Assembly (NCBI GenBank): GCA_016795485.1
Contig: JAEUHM010000003.1
Location: forward strand, 62,001 to 126,000
Origin: Verrucomicrobiaceae bacterium
GTDB lineage: Bacteria > Verrucomicrobiota > Verrucomicrobiia > Verrucomicrobiales > Verrucomicrobiaceae
Direction: 5' to 3'
Length of the DNA stretch: 64,000 nucleotides
In this document: piece after piece, positions 43,372 to 53,077 of the stretch
How positions within the stretch are numbered: position 1 is the stretch's first letter
How the letters are laid out: each line of letters starts with the position of its first letter
Program-made: the position numbers and the translations under genes
The notes under the pieces: generated by a model
Told to the model about the DNA's origin: nothing
Databases searched by the model: none
What the model saw: only the letters and a program-made list of their open reading frames with translations

Positions 43372-43841
43372 AGATTGACCTCCGCTAGCATTTCAGAAGG
43401 AATGGCCCCAACTCCACCATCGCCTGCCCGAAAAGTGCGGCGGTGGAATCGCAGCGCTACGGTTCCTGCTGGGATAGCCTTACGCTCTAGGTCCGCCATC
43501 AGCGCGTCCAGCACCACTTTGCCTGCCTTTTGTCTCTCCTCTAAGGTAGCGTCTTCCGAGTTTCTGCCGGAGGGATTGGTCAATTTCTTGAGCTCAGTGT
43601 TGAACTTCTTCTTTGAGGTGCCTGAGCTCGTACGAAAAAGCGACTTCATGGCGAGCGGCTCGTCGTTTTGATTCGAGACATACACGACATCCGCTTCTTC
43701 ACTGATATTTGAATACATAGGGAAGTTTGAGAACGGGAACTGCTCCTTGATGATAAACAGCGCCAGAACCAGAACGGACATCTCCGGAAACGGCAGTTTG
43801 TGCCAAAGTGCCCGCAGGCGTGTAGGAATAGGGGCTGACAT
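43368..43841 (-). CDS. single-pass membrane protein, partner of the polytopic protein
   Basis: A 157-residue protein from ATG 43841 (an upstream TTG at 43856 adds five residues). It has one hydrophobic segment (about 22-38, MSVLVLALFIIKEQFPF) then FSNFPMYSNIS, a motif-like stretch seen in proteins paired with HTTM-like membrane proteins, and a soluble basic tail. Its stop overlaps the start of the 42475 gene, so both belong to one operon. Function unknown. Confidence 0.6.
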   Translation of the reverse strand: MSAPIPTRLRALWHKLPFPEMSVLVLALFIIKEQFPFSNFPMYSNISEEADVVYVSNQNDEPLAMKSLFRTSSGTSKKKFNTELKKLTNPSGRNSEDATLEERQKAGKVVLDALMADLERKAIPAGTVALRFHRRTFRAGDGGVGAIPSEMLAEVNL

Positions 43842-43949
43842 AGAGGACTGGCGCAAACCGAGCGCCGGAAGTTGAGGAATGCAAGTGGTGCCATCATTGG
43901 GTCAGTTTTTGACAAACACTGCCCGCCGTGGCAAAGGACAGCAGTCTTC

Positions 43950-44552
43950 ATGCCTCGCACGCTCACCTTTCTCCTTGCTGCAGCCACGTCTATGACGGCG
44001 GTGGTGCCCCAGTTTGTGCAGCAAGGATTCACGCACATCGTGCCGCACGGTTGGGATCACGTGCTTTTTATCCTTGGGCTATTCCTGGTGGCCAGGGACC
44101 TTCACACACTCTTGTTTCAGGTCACGCTGTTTACGCTAGCGCACTCCTTTTCGCTCGGACTTGCTCATCAGGGTCTGGTCGTGGTGCCAAGCAAGTTTGT
44201 GGAGATAGGCATCGGCCTTTCCATTGCCTTTATCGCTGCGGAGAATCTGTTTCACGAGCGTCTAAGCAAGTGGCGCCCCACCATGGTCGTGCTTTTTGGG
44301 CTCATTCACGGGTTAGGCTTTGCGCACTCGTTTGACGCAAGTCAGTTGGCAGTGGGTGCGCTACTTCCAGCCTTGTTCAGTTTCAATATCGGCATTGAAC
44401 TTGGCCAACTCACGGTGATTGCCGCAGCCTATGCGCTGACAGCCGTTTGGTGGTCGCGAGACTGGTATCAGTCGCTCGTAGCGCGGCCTGCTTCGGTGAT
44501 GATCGCTTGCGTGGGCCTGTACTTGGCTGTGCAACGGAGTTTTTCCCTGTAG
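43950..44552 (+). CDS. HupE/UreJ-family membrane protein
   Basis: From ATG 43950 a 200-residue protein with six hydrophobic helices and the HupE/UreJ signature: HIVPHGWDHVLFILGLF, TLFTLAHSFSLGLA and GLIHGLGFA, each with conserved His residues that are proposed to bind Ni or another metal. Family members are linked to nickel import for hydrogenase or urease, but neither enzyme is encoded here. Many bacteria carry this form without urease, so the substrate is uncertain. The upstream frame from 43872 adds a non-conserved leader. Confidence 0.85.
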   Translation: MPRTLTFLLAAATSMTAVVPQFVQQGFTHIVPHGWDHVLFILGLFLVARDLHTLLFQVTLFTLAHSFSLGLAHQGLVVVPSKFVEIGIGLSIAFIAAENLFHERLSKWRPTMVVLFGLIHGLGFAHSFDASQLAVGALLPALFSFNIGIELGQLTVIAAAYALTAVWWSRDWYQSLVARPASVMIACVGLYLAVQRSFSL

Positions 44553-44576
44553 TTTCGTCTTGAGGCGACCTCAGAC

Positions 44577-46490
44577 CTACTGGGAGTCGAGTTGGGTGAG
44601 AACGGCCTGGTCCAACTTTGTGCGGTTGATTTTCGATCGGTCATCTCCTGAATCTCGAATGAGCTTCTGTGCGATGCCGTATGCAGATTCAAACTGGTTA
44701 TTCCCATCAGCATCAATCCACACGGGATTCGTGGACCCAATGACTCTTGAGACAAAGATCTTGCTTGTAGGCTGATACGGTCTCGGGATCTCCCAGAATG
44801 CTTCAGTGACTCCGGGACCCGAGGCGATAGCGACGAGATGAACGTCATGTGCTGGTTTTTCGATCTGCCACACAAGCTTTGCTTTCTCGCCCGGCTTGAA
44901 GTTGTCACGGATCTTTTCTTCTCTGATGGGAATGCCATTGGCAAAGAGCGCGACATGATCTGCCTGGACCCATGAGGGGCCATGAACGCTGACTTCGACC
45001 TTGAGTTTCTGTTTTAGGTTTGAGGCAAGATCGCCAACTCCGAAGTGGTCATCGACCTTGATGTTCACGAGAAGGCCTAGGCTTACGAGGAGGCGCCCCT
45101 CATGATAACTGCGCCAGACTTCATCTGCATCCATGTTAGCAGGGTCCTTATCGCTGGCTGCTACGTAGGTGCGACCTTGGCCAAGGATGAAACGATTCAC
45201 ATCGTGACTGTCGCTTGAGCCGATGGCAGCGATCCGGTGACCACGATTCAGCAGGGCAAACCAATCCCGGTACAACAAGTGGATATCGGATTGCATTGCT
45301 GCGGATGTGATGACTTCGATGGCGTCGATCTTGAGTGCTTCTGCATCACGATGCCGTCCAGTGGAAGGATTGAACTGCAGTCCACCAAAGGGAACGAATC
45401 CGCTGTGTAGGTCACGTGGATGATTCAGCGTGATCACCTGAACGCCTGGCGTGTTGCGAATAGCGGGGATGAGCTTGGCCCAATCTTGTTCTGTAGCATC
45501 GACAAGCGGTGCGCCCGGTTGGATCGGGAAGGCGTTGAAGTGGCCGTGCTTCGTCGTGACCTCGTTACCAATCACAGAAGTGAACGCAGAGACGGTTCCG
45601 GTGCTCTTTGCGATTGGAGCGTAATCCGTGTGGTGGTTGTGATCGGTGGAGATGGCCATTTCAATGCCCTCTCCTGCAATGGTCAGCATGCGATCTTCAA
45701 TCGAGGCATCTCCGTGGCCACTGTGCGTCAAAGTGTGGATGTGACTGTCGGCGGCGATCCAGCCTTGGGTATTTACTTCCCGTTTGATGCTGAGAGCAAC
45801 TTTTAGCGTTTCGCCAAGCTTTGTCGTTACAGTCTGCCGAGCGACACTCCACTCGAAGCCCCGACCTGCGTGCAGTAGGTATTCGCGCGCTGGTAAAGAG
45901 ATCATTGCTCGACCATCACGGGTGTAAACGACACCAGTTCGTGCTGCGACGGAACCACTTGGACCTGCCAAGAGTGGCTGTAGCGTGCCATCGGATCGAG
46001 TTAACGTAAGGCGGCAGGGAACTGCTGAGCCAGATGATTCATCTGTGACTTCGACCTGGATGGAACTCTCGCCCAGAAGTGACTTGAGTGGCCGATCTTC
46101 AAGGATTAGCGGGCCGACTTCAATGTCGTCGAGATTGGGTGGGGCGTCGATGACCAGCACGTTATCGCCGTCGATAAGGGAGCCTGGTGGAAGGACGAGA
46201 ACACTTTCCATCGGAGTCTCAGCGTTGGTGAGATTTCCGACCTTCTTCCCGTTCAGTTTGATCGGCCAGTTCAGTTTCACTTGGTGCTGCCAGATGCGCA
46301 AGATATGCTCCGAAACGTTAGGTTGGCTCTGGAAATGGACTTCTAGGCGCTCGCCATCGACCTTGCGATCCTTGAACTCGTCCCACTCGTATGAACCTGG
46401 TCTACCTAGATGCAGGCGGTTACCTTGCAGGATCAACTCAGCGCCTTGAGCCGTGGCAAAGATGAGTAAAAGAAGGAGGCTGGTTTTCAT
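44577..46490 (-). CDS. secreted PHP-domain metallohydrolase, CehA/McbA-type
   Basis: A 637-residue exported protein: signal peptide (MKTSLLLLLIFATAQG), a beta-sandwich-like N-terminal half, then a PHP domain from about 245: DSHIHT, STDHNHHTDY, GNEVTT.HGHFNAFP, GSSDSHDV. These supply metal-binding His and Asp residues. CehA/McbA members hydrolyse phosphoesters or related substrates, including carbaryl, in other bacteria. Substrate unknown here. The start overlaps the upstream heme protein's stop by 4 bp. Confidence 0.88.
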   Translation of the reverse strand: MKTSLLLLLIFATAQGAELILQGNRLHLGRPGSYEWDEFKDRKVDGERLEVHFQSQPNVSEHILRIWQHQVKLNWPIKLNGKKVGNLTNAETPMESVLVLPPGSLIDGDNVLVIDAPPNLDDIEVGPLILEDRPLKSLLGESSIQVEVTDESSGSAVPCRLTLTRSDGTLQPLLAGPSGSVAARTGVVYTRDGRAMISLPAREYLLHAGRGFEWSVARQTVTTKLGETLKVALSIKREVNTQGWIAADSHIHTLTHSGHGDASIEDRMLTIAGEGIEMAISTDHNHHTDYAPIAKSTGTVSAFTSVIGNEVTTKHGHFNAFPIQPGAPLVDATEQDWAKLIPAIRNTPGVQVITLNHPRDLHSGFVPFGGLQFNPSTGRHRDAEALKIDAIEVITSAAMQSDIHLLYRDWFALLNRGHRIAAIGSSDSHDVNRFILGQGRTYVAASDKDPANMDADEVWRSYHEGRLLVSLGLLVNIKVDDHFGVGDLASNLKQKLKVEVSVHGPSWVQADHVALFANGIPIREEKIRDNFKPGEKAKLVWQIEKPAHDVHLVAIASGPGVTEAFWEIPRPYQPTSKIFVSRVIGSTNPVWIDADGNNQFESAYGIAQKLIRDSGDDRSKINRTKLDQAVLTQLDSQ

Positions 46491-48838
46491 CGAGAACGAA
46501 GAAAGGCGATAATGTCAGCAATTTGTCTTGGAGTCATGGCATCGCCAAGGCCGGCGGGCATCAGGGATACATTTCGCAATGTGCTGATGCTTGCGTGCTT
46601 GCGCAAAACGGTCCGTTCGATGCCGCCAGGCAACCTTAGCGTCAGACTGGTGGGTGAGTCCGAGGCCGAGATGCCAAGCAACAGTTCTCCACGTTTTGTT
46701 TTCACCATCATCGTCTCAAAGCCTGGGCGAGCCGCTTCACTAGGGAAGAGAATGTCACGCAGTATGGTTTCCGGAGCTCGCTGAAACTCGGCATCGAGAT
46801 CTGGGCCAACATTGACGCCTATTCCGTGACTGCGGTGACATGCAGAGCACGTAGAAGTGAAAAGGGTCTTTCCCGCTTCGATGGTTGGTTTGTTCTTCAA
46901 CTCAGCAATCACGAGCGGCACTTGTTTTTCCCATGTTGCATTCTGCGTGCCAGTAGGCGCTGTGGGTGTCATTGCAGGTGGTGTTGCTGGAAGCGGTTTA
47001 GACTCCTCAAGCCCGAGGACCAAGACCTCCCGCACCTTTCCTGTGATGAGTTTTTCTTTCAGGCAGGTCTCTATCTCGCGCATCTCAGAGCGCGCTGCGA
47101 TCACGCCTGCGAGATTGAGCATAACAGGCAGCGAGCGTCCTGGTTCTTTGGCAAGCGCAAGCAGTAGGTCTCGCTCGCGCTTGGGCACGGAGCTCGCAAT
47201 GGCCGCATCCATCCAGCGTAAGTCTCCGTGGGTCTGTGCTAACCGCCGAAGGGCATCAAAGGCCGACGGCGATTTGCTCTGCCCGAGACTCAGTGCTGCT
47301 TGAAGCGCTAGTTGGGGAGGAGTTTGATCGTCAAATGATGTCGCAAGGAGTTCAGCCTCAATTTCAGGCATGGTATTGAAGTGGTCTGCGTCTGCAGCAC
47401 GAAGCGAGAGGACCTTTTTGTCGACCTCTGAGAGATTTTGCTTCATGGGCCTCAAGCGTGACTCGTCTTCGGGAAGTAACAACCAAATGCGTCCTCTATC
47501 ATGTCCATTGATCACGCCGTACTGTTGCTGAAGGTGCCGAGGGATCGCTGAATAGTCCTCAATGATCTCCCGATAGAAATCACAGATGGCAATGGCCCCA
47601 TCAGGCGTTTGAGTGAGGCTTACCGGATGAAACCATGAGTCTCGTGACACGAGGAACTCGCGGGTTTCCTCACCTTTGACCCTCTCAAGACGAAGCCGCG
47701 TGCCGTCACGAATGATTTGAGCACGATGGATGAGGCTGGCTGCTGGCTCACACACCAAATAGTGGCCATGTAACCCAGGTAGCGCTTCATGCTGATACAC
47801 CAGTGGACTGCATGCCGAGGTAAAGAAGCCGGAAGCGGCGGCATCACTGAGGCTGATCTTGCGGTAGAAGGCAAAGTAGTCTGCATGTTGCTCGCGTTTG
47901 ATGCGCCAGGGGTGAACCGGTGCCAAAGGATAGACTTGGGTTTCGTCAGACGCCGCTTCATCTAAGCGCGGAGCCGCCGCATCAGCGTTTCTTTGCAAGT
48001 AACGCCACTCAATAGGAGTCACGAAGAGTCCCGGTGATGTGGTTGATGTCACGAATCGCTCTCCGCCACTCGTGAATGTGGTGCCGATGGTTCGGGCGCT
48101 GCCGGTGACTGGTTCAATTGCGCTTCCGTCGGCGCGGATGCGGAAGTCGCTGTCGGGCAGCACTACTGGAAGCGACAAGTGTGGACCAGTGATTGGTGAT
48201 TTGGTGGACCATCCTTTTCCCAAATAGATCCAGCCATCTGGGCCAACGGTTGGAGCATTGATTCCACGCTCCAGAGCGCCCGTGGCAAAGCCCGTGAAGA
48301 GCTTTTCATGAATCTCAGGGAGGTTGTCGCCGTCAGCATCTTTCAGGAACACGATGTGAGGAGCACAGGCAACGATGAGACCGCCATTCGCTGCCACAAT
48401 GCCGTAGCACGGCGGAAGTCGGTCTGCCCAGACAACGGCTTTGTCCATCTGTCCATCGCCATTGGTATCGGAGAGTAGTTTAACAGAGCCATAGGTGTCA
48501 GCCTCCGCTCTCTTCTTTGCCTCTGTCGATGCTTGAACACGGCGCACCTCAAGGTCCAATTGGCCAGTCGCGTTGAGCGCATCAATGTCATACTGGCCCT
48601 CGACGTTGTACCCGTGCAACTCACAGACGAAAACCCGGCCGCGCTCGTCCCAGCAAATGCCCGAAGGTTCATGGATGAGTGGCTCTGAGGCCAGTAAACG
48701 AATCTTCAGCCCAGATGGAACGATGAACATCTCTGCGCTCCTCTCTGGAGGCAACGGTTGCGGTGCATCCTGCGGCCTCGGTATGGCTGCAAAGGTGCTC
48801 AAGGCAATAAGCCATACGAAGCTGAAGCTAAATCTCAT
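46487..48838 (-). CDS. PVC-type membrane-bound dehydrogenase with C-terminal heme domain (TIGR02604/TIGR02603)
   Basis: A 783-residue exported protein: signal peptide, a beta-propeller-like TIGR02604 domain (FIVPSGLKIRLLASEP, GICWDERGRVFVCELHGY, DTNGDGQMDKAVVWADRLPPCYGI), HEAT-like repeats (about 500-600), then a C-terminal cytochrome domain starting near residue 664 with CSACH and VGPDL, matching TIGR02603 and the fragment at 1-384. Such proteins are thought to be periplasmic oxidoreductases that deliver electrons through the heme. The gene is coupled to the PHP gene by a 4-bp overlap. Confidence 0.92.
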   Translation of the reverse strand: MRFSFSFVWLIALSTFAAIPRPQDAPQPLPPERSAEMFIVPSGLKIRLLASEPLIHEPSGICWDERGRVFVCELHGYNVEGQYDIDALNATGQLDLEVRRVQASTEAKKRAEADTYGSVKLLSDTNGDGQMDKAVVWADRLPPCYGIVAANGGLIVACAPHIVFLKDADGDNLPEIHEKLFTGFATGALERGINAPTVGPDGWIYLGKGWSTKSPITGPHLSLPVVLPDSDFRIRADGSAIEPVTGSARTIGTTFTSGGERFVTSTTSPGLFVTPIEWRYLQRNADAAAPRLDEAASDETQVYPLAPVHPWRIKREQHADYFAFYRKISLSDAAASGFFTSACSPLVYQHEALPGLHGHYLVCEPAASLIHRAQIIRDGTRLRLERVKGEETREFLVSRDSWFHPVSLTQTPDGAIAICDFYREIIEDYSAIPRHLQQQYGVINGHDRGRIWLLLPEDESRLRPMKQNLSEVDKKVLSLRAADADHFNTMPEIEAELLATSFDDQTPPQLALQAALSLGQSKSPSAFDALRRLAQTHGDLRWMDAAIASSVPKRERDLLLALAKEPGRSLPVMLNLAGVIAARSEMREIETCLKEKLITGKVREVLVLGLEESKPLPATPPAMTPTAPTGTQNATWEKQVPLVIAELKNKPTIEAGKTLFTSTCSACHRSHGIGVNVGPDLDAEFQRAPETILRDILFPSEAARPGFETMMVKTKRGELLLGISASDSPTSLTLRLPGGIERTVLRKHASISTLRNVSLMPAGLGDAMTPRQIADIIAFLRSR

Positions 48839-48937
48839 GCCGGAAAGGTCTGCACGTTAGTTTACCCACGCAGTGGACACATCCTTGCGACGAATCGCGT
48901 CCTGCAGGGCAGGGGACTGCTGCTTGATTGTGCTAGC

Positions 48938-49534
48938 TTAGATTCTAGAAGAAGCCTGGAGCCTTTCGATGATCAGCGCCAGTTGTCTTCGATGAATGCC
49001 CATATGCATGGCGGCAAGGGCATGCCAACCCTCTCCATCAAGTGGTCCAAACCAAGGGTGCGCGTATCGTGCTGACGTCTTGAGATGAGGGATAGAGTCA
49101 ATCATCGCAAGATAGTGGTCACATGATGCCTCAAATGCAGCTTCCACTTCGGCACCAACCGACTCCGTGGGCTTCACGTCAGCGGTGCTTGCTTGCTTCG
49201 TTGGCACTTGCTCTTTGGTTAGGCCCTTAATAACAGAGGCAAAGACGGTGTTTGTGATTCGCAGATGCTCTAGCGTCATCCACACCGACCAGAAGCGGCT
49301 GCTATCCTCGAGTCCTCGGAGCCGGGGAATGAGAACTTGCTCGCCTTTCTTGTCCTCAGGGCAAGCCGCCAGCGATTGCCTGATTTGCTTTCGTTCGGCT
49401 TCAAACTGAGCGCAAAAGCTGTGTCTTGAACCCAGTCGTCTCTTCAACTGGAAGATGCTGCGACCAATCCAAAGCTCGATCAGTGGCAGTCCGGCTCCTG
49501 GAGCTTCTAGGACGGTTTTTGTGTTGTTTCTCAT
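48938..49534 (-). CDS. DinB-like/DUF1569-type protein
   Basis: A 198-residue protein from ATG 49534 (the longer frame from 49612 adds a non-conserved leader). The C-terminal block WHALAAMHMGIHRRQLALII is the metal-binding helix of DinB-type four-helix bundles, and LEHLRITNTVF supplies another. The family includes thiol transferases and stress proteins. It is divergent from the HxlR regulator at 49618, with two candidate operators between them, so regulation by HxlR is likely. Confidence 0.72.
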   Translation of the reverse strand: MRNNTKTVLEAPGAGLPLIELWIGRSIFQLKRRLGSRHSFCAQFEAERKQIRQSLAACPEDKKGEQVLIPRLRGLEDSSRFWSVWMTLEHLRITNTVFASVIKGLTKEQVPTKQASTADVKPTESVGAEVEAAFEASCDHYLAMIDSIPHLKTSARYAHPWFGPLDGEGWHALAAMHMGIHRRQLALIIERLQASSRI

Positions 49535-49557
49535 ACCAGGGTAGATATGTCTAAATG

Positions 49558-49599
49558 CTTGCATAATGCAAGTGACTAGACTTTTGAAATGCAAGCATT
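49558..49599. promoter_or_regulatory. candidate HxlR operators between the dinB-like and hxlR genes
   Basis: The 83-bp divergent gap contains CTTGCAT-A-ATGCAAG, a perfect 7-bp-arm inverted repeat at 49558-49572, and AATGCAAGCATT at 49588-49599, a near-palindrome sharing the ATGCAAG half-site. Both lie where an autoregulating winged-helix protein would bind. Assignment to the HxlR protein is inference from position. Confidence 0.5.
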
Positions 49600-49617
49600 G
49601 TTTGTCTATCATTTACC

Positions 49618-49989
49618 ATGCCCAAAAAGACAGTAGCCAAGTCCACTCCACCCACAGCCCGGCGTTCGCCCTGTCCGGTCGCATGTGCGCTTGACCTATT
49701 TGGTGACAAGTGGACGCTTTTGATCATTCGCGACTTGTTCCTGGGCCGCGCGCGCTTCAGAGACTTCATTGAATCTCCTGAGGGCATCCCAACCAATATT
49801 CTCAGTGATCGCTTGGAGCGTTTGCTTGATGGCGGCGTGGTGGAGCAAATCCCTGCGGCTGACGGTAGCAAGCGTCTCGCTTACCAACTCACGGACAAAG
49901 GCATGGCACTTCGTCCCGTCCTACGCTGTATTCGAGACTGGGGTCTCAAATGGGAGCAAGGAACTTCTGCCAATCTGGAGAAGGCGTGA
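49618..49989 (+). CDS. HxlR-family transcriptional regulator
   Basis: A 123-residue winged helix-turn-helix regulator: CPVACALDLFGDKWTLLIIRDLFLG (residues 19-43) is the HxlR signature with Cys19 and Cys23, followed by RARFRDFIE, NILSDRLERLLDGGVVEQ and the wing. HxlR proteins respond to aldehydes, thiol-reactive or quinone compounds, often through the N-terminal cysteine. It is divergent from the DinB-like gene; the shared gap carries inverted repeats. Confidence 0.92.
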   Translation: MPKKTVAKSTPPTARRSPCPVACALDLFGDKWTLLIIRDLFLGRARFRDFIESPEGIPTNILSDRLERLLDGGVVEQIPAADGSKRLAYQLTDKGMALRPVLRCIRDWGLKWEQGTSANLEKA

Positions 49990-50052
49990 ATCGCTTATCA
50001 CTAAAGGAATGCCTGTCGAGATCGGTGTTTCGATCGGTGCACAACATCTGGA

Positions 50053-52626
50053 CTATTCGGAGTATTCAAAGGTGATCTTATCGCCTTTGACTGATGCTGT
50101 GACGGTTTGACCTTCAGCGATCTTTCCATCCAGCACGGCGATGCTCAGTGGGTCCAGTAGTTGACGTTGGATGGCTCGCTTCATCGGTCGTGCACCAAAT
50201 ACGGGGTCAAATCCCTGATCGGCGATCATTCGTACAGCTTCTGGCTTCACCACCAGATGGATGTTTTGCTTGGCCAGACGACTGATCACTCGTTTTAGCT
50301 GGATGTGTACGATCTCATCAAGCTGAGTCGCATCCAGTCGGTCAAAGATGATCGTTTCATCCACCCGATTCAAAAACTCCGGTCGGAAGTGTTTCCGCAA
50401 AGCTTCATTCACCAGGGCTTCACGCTGTTCTTTGTTCTCAACGTCCAAGATGAATTGGGAGCCGATGTTGCTCGTCATGATCAGTACCGTGTTCTTGAAG
50501 TCCACGGTGCGGCCTTGACCATCAGTGATGCGCCCATCATCAAGCACCTGAAGCAGCACATTGAAGACCTCGGGGTGAGCTTTCTCTACTTCGTCAAACA
50601 ATACCACCGAGTAGGGACGCCTGCGGACAGACTCAGTGAGCTGACCACCTTCTTCGTAACCCACATATCCGGGAGGTGCTCCTATCAAGCGCGCCACCGC
50701 GTGCTTCTCCATGTACTCTGACATGTCGATGCGAGTAATGGCGTGCTCGTCATCAAACAAGAACTCCGCTAGTGCCTTTGAAAGCTCCGTCTTGCCCACG
50801 CCCGTTGGTCCCAGGAACATGAAGGAGCCAATTGGCCTGTTCTCATCTTGCAATCCCGCACGTGCGCGGCGGACAGCGTTCGAGACTGCCTTAATGGCAT
50901 CCTTCTGACCGATCACACGCTCACCCAGACGAGATTCCATCTGCGTTAGCCTAGCGCGTTCAGCTTCTTGCAAGCGTGAGACTGGTATACCCGTCCACGC
51001 CGCTACCACTTTGGCTATGTCCTCTTCGGTGACCTGCTCTCGAAGAAGGGTTCCACCTTTTGCATGGTCACCCGTCTCATTCAGTCGCTTCTCAAGCTCA
51101 GGGATGAGACCATACTGAATCTCCCCTGCACGGCCAAAGTCACCACGGCGTTGTGCTTGTTCGAGTTCAGTGCGTAGTGCGTCGATCTGCTCCTTCACCT
51201 TGCGTCCTGCTTGCACAGACTCCTTCTCCTTTAGCCATTGAGCCTTCAGGGCAGAGGATTTCTCTTTCAACTCCGCGATCTCCCTTTCCAGCTTGGCCAG
51301 ACGCTCTTTGGAGGCGGCGTCAGTCTCTTTTTTGAGCACTTGGCGCTCCATCTCCATCTGCATCACCTCGCGCTCCATCACGTCGATCTCCGTTGGCAGA
51401 GAGTCGAGCTCAATCTTGAGCCTTGATGCCGCTTCATCCACCAAGTCCACTGCTTTGTCCGGAAGGAACCGATCCGAAATATAACGATGACTCAGAGTGG
51501 CCGCTGCAATGATAGCGGAGTCCTGAATGCGCACTCCGTGGTGCACTTCGTAGCGTTCCTTCAGTCCACGCAGGATCGCTATCGTATCTTCTACACTCGG
51601 CTCACCGACATGCACCGGTTGAAATCTGCGCTCAAGAGCCGCGTCTTTCTCGATGTACTTGCGATACTCGTCCAGAGTCGTAGCCCCGATTGCATGCAAC
51701 TCACCACGCGCCAATTGTGGCTTTAGTAAGTTGGAAGCGTCCACCGCGCCCTCAGACTTGCCTGCACCCACAATCGTGTGGAGCTCATCGATAAACAAGA
51801 TGATGCGTCCTTCTGCAGCAGTCACTTCTTTGAGGAAAGCCTTCAGTCTCTCTTCAAACTCACCACGATACTTCGCGCCCGCCAGCATTGAACCCAAGTC
51901 CATGCTGATCACCCGCTTGTCCTTCAGCGAGTCCGGCACATCCCCCGCGACGATCCTTCGTGCAAGGCCCTCCACGATCGCCGTCTTTCCCACACCCGGC
52001 TCGCCGATGAGCACCGGGTTGTTCTTCGACCTACGAGACAGCACCTGCATCACTCGGCGGATCTCATCATCCCGGCCGATCACAGGGTCTATCTTGCCCT
52101 GTCGCGCACGAGCTGTGAGATCCGTTCCGTATTTTTCAAGGGTCTGATATTTGCCCTCAGGGTCCTGGTCAGTCACCCGCTGGGCTCCCCGCACCATTTG
52201 CAGGGCCTGTAGCACCCCGCCGTGTGTCAGCCCGTTCTGTTTCAGCAGGTCGCTCGTGTCGTTGTTCACTTTCAGCAGTGCCAGAATGAGATGCTCGACG
52301 CTCAGATATTCGTCCTTGAGCTGTGCTTGCTGCTTCTCCGCCTCTGCCAGCACCTGCCGCAGGTCGTTGGAAATCGATAACGAGTTTGAACCAGAGATTT
52401 TTGGTTGCCGCTCTAGTTGCGCGTCCAGCGCTTGGAGCAGCGCGTCGGGAGATTTTGGAGCAGACATCAGCCGCTGCAAGAGCGGTTGAGCGATCCCGCC
52501 CTCCTGTTTGAGGATGGAGGCCAGCACATGACTGGGCCGCAGTTCAGCATGTCCCAGTTGAGTAGCTAAGGTCTGCGCCTGATTAAGAGCCTCCTGCGTT
52601 TTGACGGTAAATCGTTCAGCGTTCAT
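50053..52626 (-). CDS. clpB: ATP-dependent chaperone ClpB
   Basis: An 857-residue AAA+ disaggregase. The Clp N-domain spans about 1-150, the first Walker A (GEPGVGKT) lies at 208-215 with downstream Walker B, the coiled-coil M-domain at about 400-530 ([21 protein letters not shown]), and the second Walker A (GPTGVGKT) near 610. ClpB works with DnaK to rescue aggregated proteins. No CIRCE or HrcA site was seen in the 450-bp gap upstream, but sigma factor control could not be checked. Length matches the family. Confidence 0.97.
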   Translation of the reverse strand: MNAERFTVKTQEALNQAQTLATQLGHAELRPSHVLASILKQEGGIAQPLLQRLMSAPKSPDALLQALDAQLERQPKISGSNSLSISNDLRQVLAEAEKQQAQLKDEYLSVEHLILALLKVNNDTSDLLKQNGLTHGGVLQALQMVRGAQRVTDQDPEGKYQTLEKYGTDLTARARQGKIDPVIGRDDEIRRVMQVLSRRSKNNPVLIGEPGVGKTAIVEGLARRIVAGDVPDSLKDKRVISMDLGSMLAGAKYRGEFEERLKAFLKEVTAAEGRIILFIDELHTIVGAGKSEGAVDASNLLKPQLARGELHAIGATTLDEYRKYIEKDAALERRFQPVHVGEPSVEDTIAILRGLKERYEVHHGVRIQDSAIIAAATLSHRYISDRFLPDKAVDLVDEAASRLKIELDSLPTEIDVMEREVMQMEMERQVLKKETDAASKERLAKLEREIAELKEKSSALKAQWLKEKESVQAGRKVKEQIDALRTELEQAQRRGDFGRAGEIQYGLIPELEKRLNETGDHAKGGTLLREQVTEEDIAKVVAAWTGIPVSRLQEAERARLTQMESRLGERVIGQKDAIKAVSNAVRRARAGLQDENRPIGSFMFLGPTGVGKTELSKALAEFLFDDEHAITRIDMSEYMEKHAVARLIGAPPGYVGYEEGGQLTESVRRRPYSVVLFDEVEKAHPEVFNVLLQVLDDGRITDGQGRTVDFKNTVLIMTSNIGSQFILDVENKEQREALVNEALRKHFRPEFLNRVDETIIFDRLDATQLDEIVHIQLKRVISRLAKQNIHLVVKPEAVRMIADQGFDPVFGARPMKRAIQRQLLDPLSIAVLDGKIAEGQTVTASVKGDKITFEYSE

Positions 52627-53077
52627 GAAATGTGGTTGGTTTTCCGTCTACTAGTGCATAAACAGAACCAGAATCGTAAGTGACCGATAATCAATGCCTT
52701 GCGTAAAGAATGAGTCATTGTGACACTTAAATCCGAGGGTTAATATTGCGCGGGTAGTGCCAAATGGGCGCATGTATGTTGACGTTCGATAGTGATTGGG
52801 GGTCGACTATGTGGCGCTCCGTAAAGAGAGGGTGTCCTTTTGGGGCAAGGCGCCGGTTCAACGGTTGAACAGCGATTATTTGAATGCCCCTGCGTTCCTG
52901 AATCCGGGAAATCGTAACGAGTTGTGATGTGGGCACCCTGAATCGCCATTTGAGGGTGTCCGAGTGTTCATTTCCCTTTCCACAGCGCTGACTCTGAAGC
53001 CCCTCGGGATTTTTGTTGCCCCTTGGGTGGGATGGTGTTTTCTGCGGGTCCATTCTCAGCCCCTAAACTTATCATCC
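52627..53077. other. 450-bp gap with short inverted repeats, no gene
   Basis: Between the divergent clpB and fabF genes I see no convincing gene. Short structures are present: GTTCAA-CGG-TTGAAC at 52856-52870 (perfect arms), and GGGCACCC...GGGTGTCC at 52931-52961 (one mismatch, 15-base loop). The fabF-proximal part could be a leader RNA; no terminator or riboswitch class was recognised. Small frames here are weak. Confidence 0.4.
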
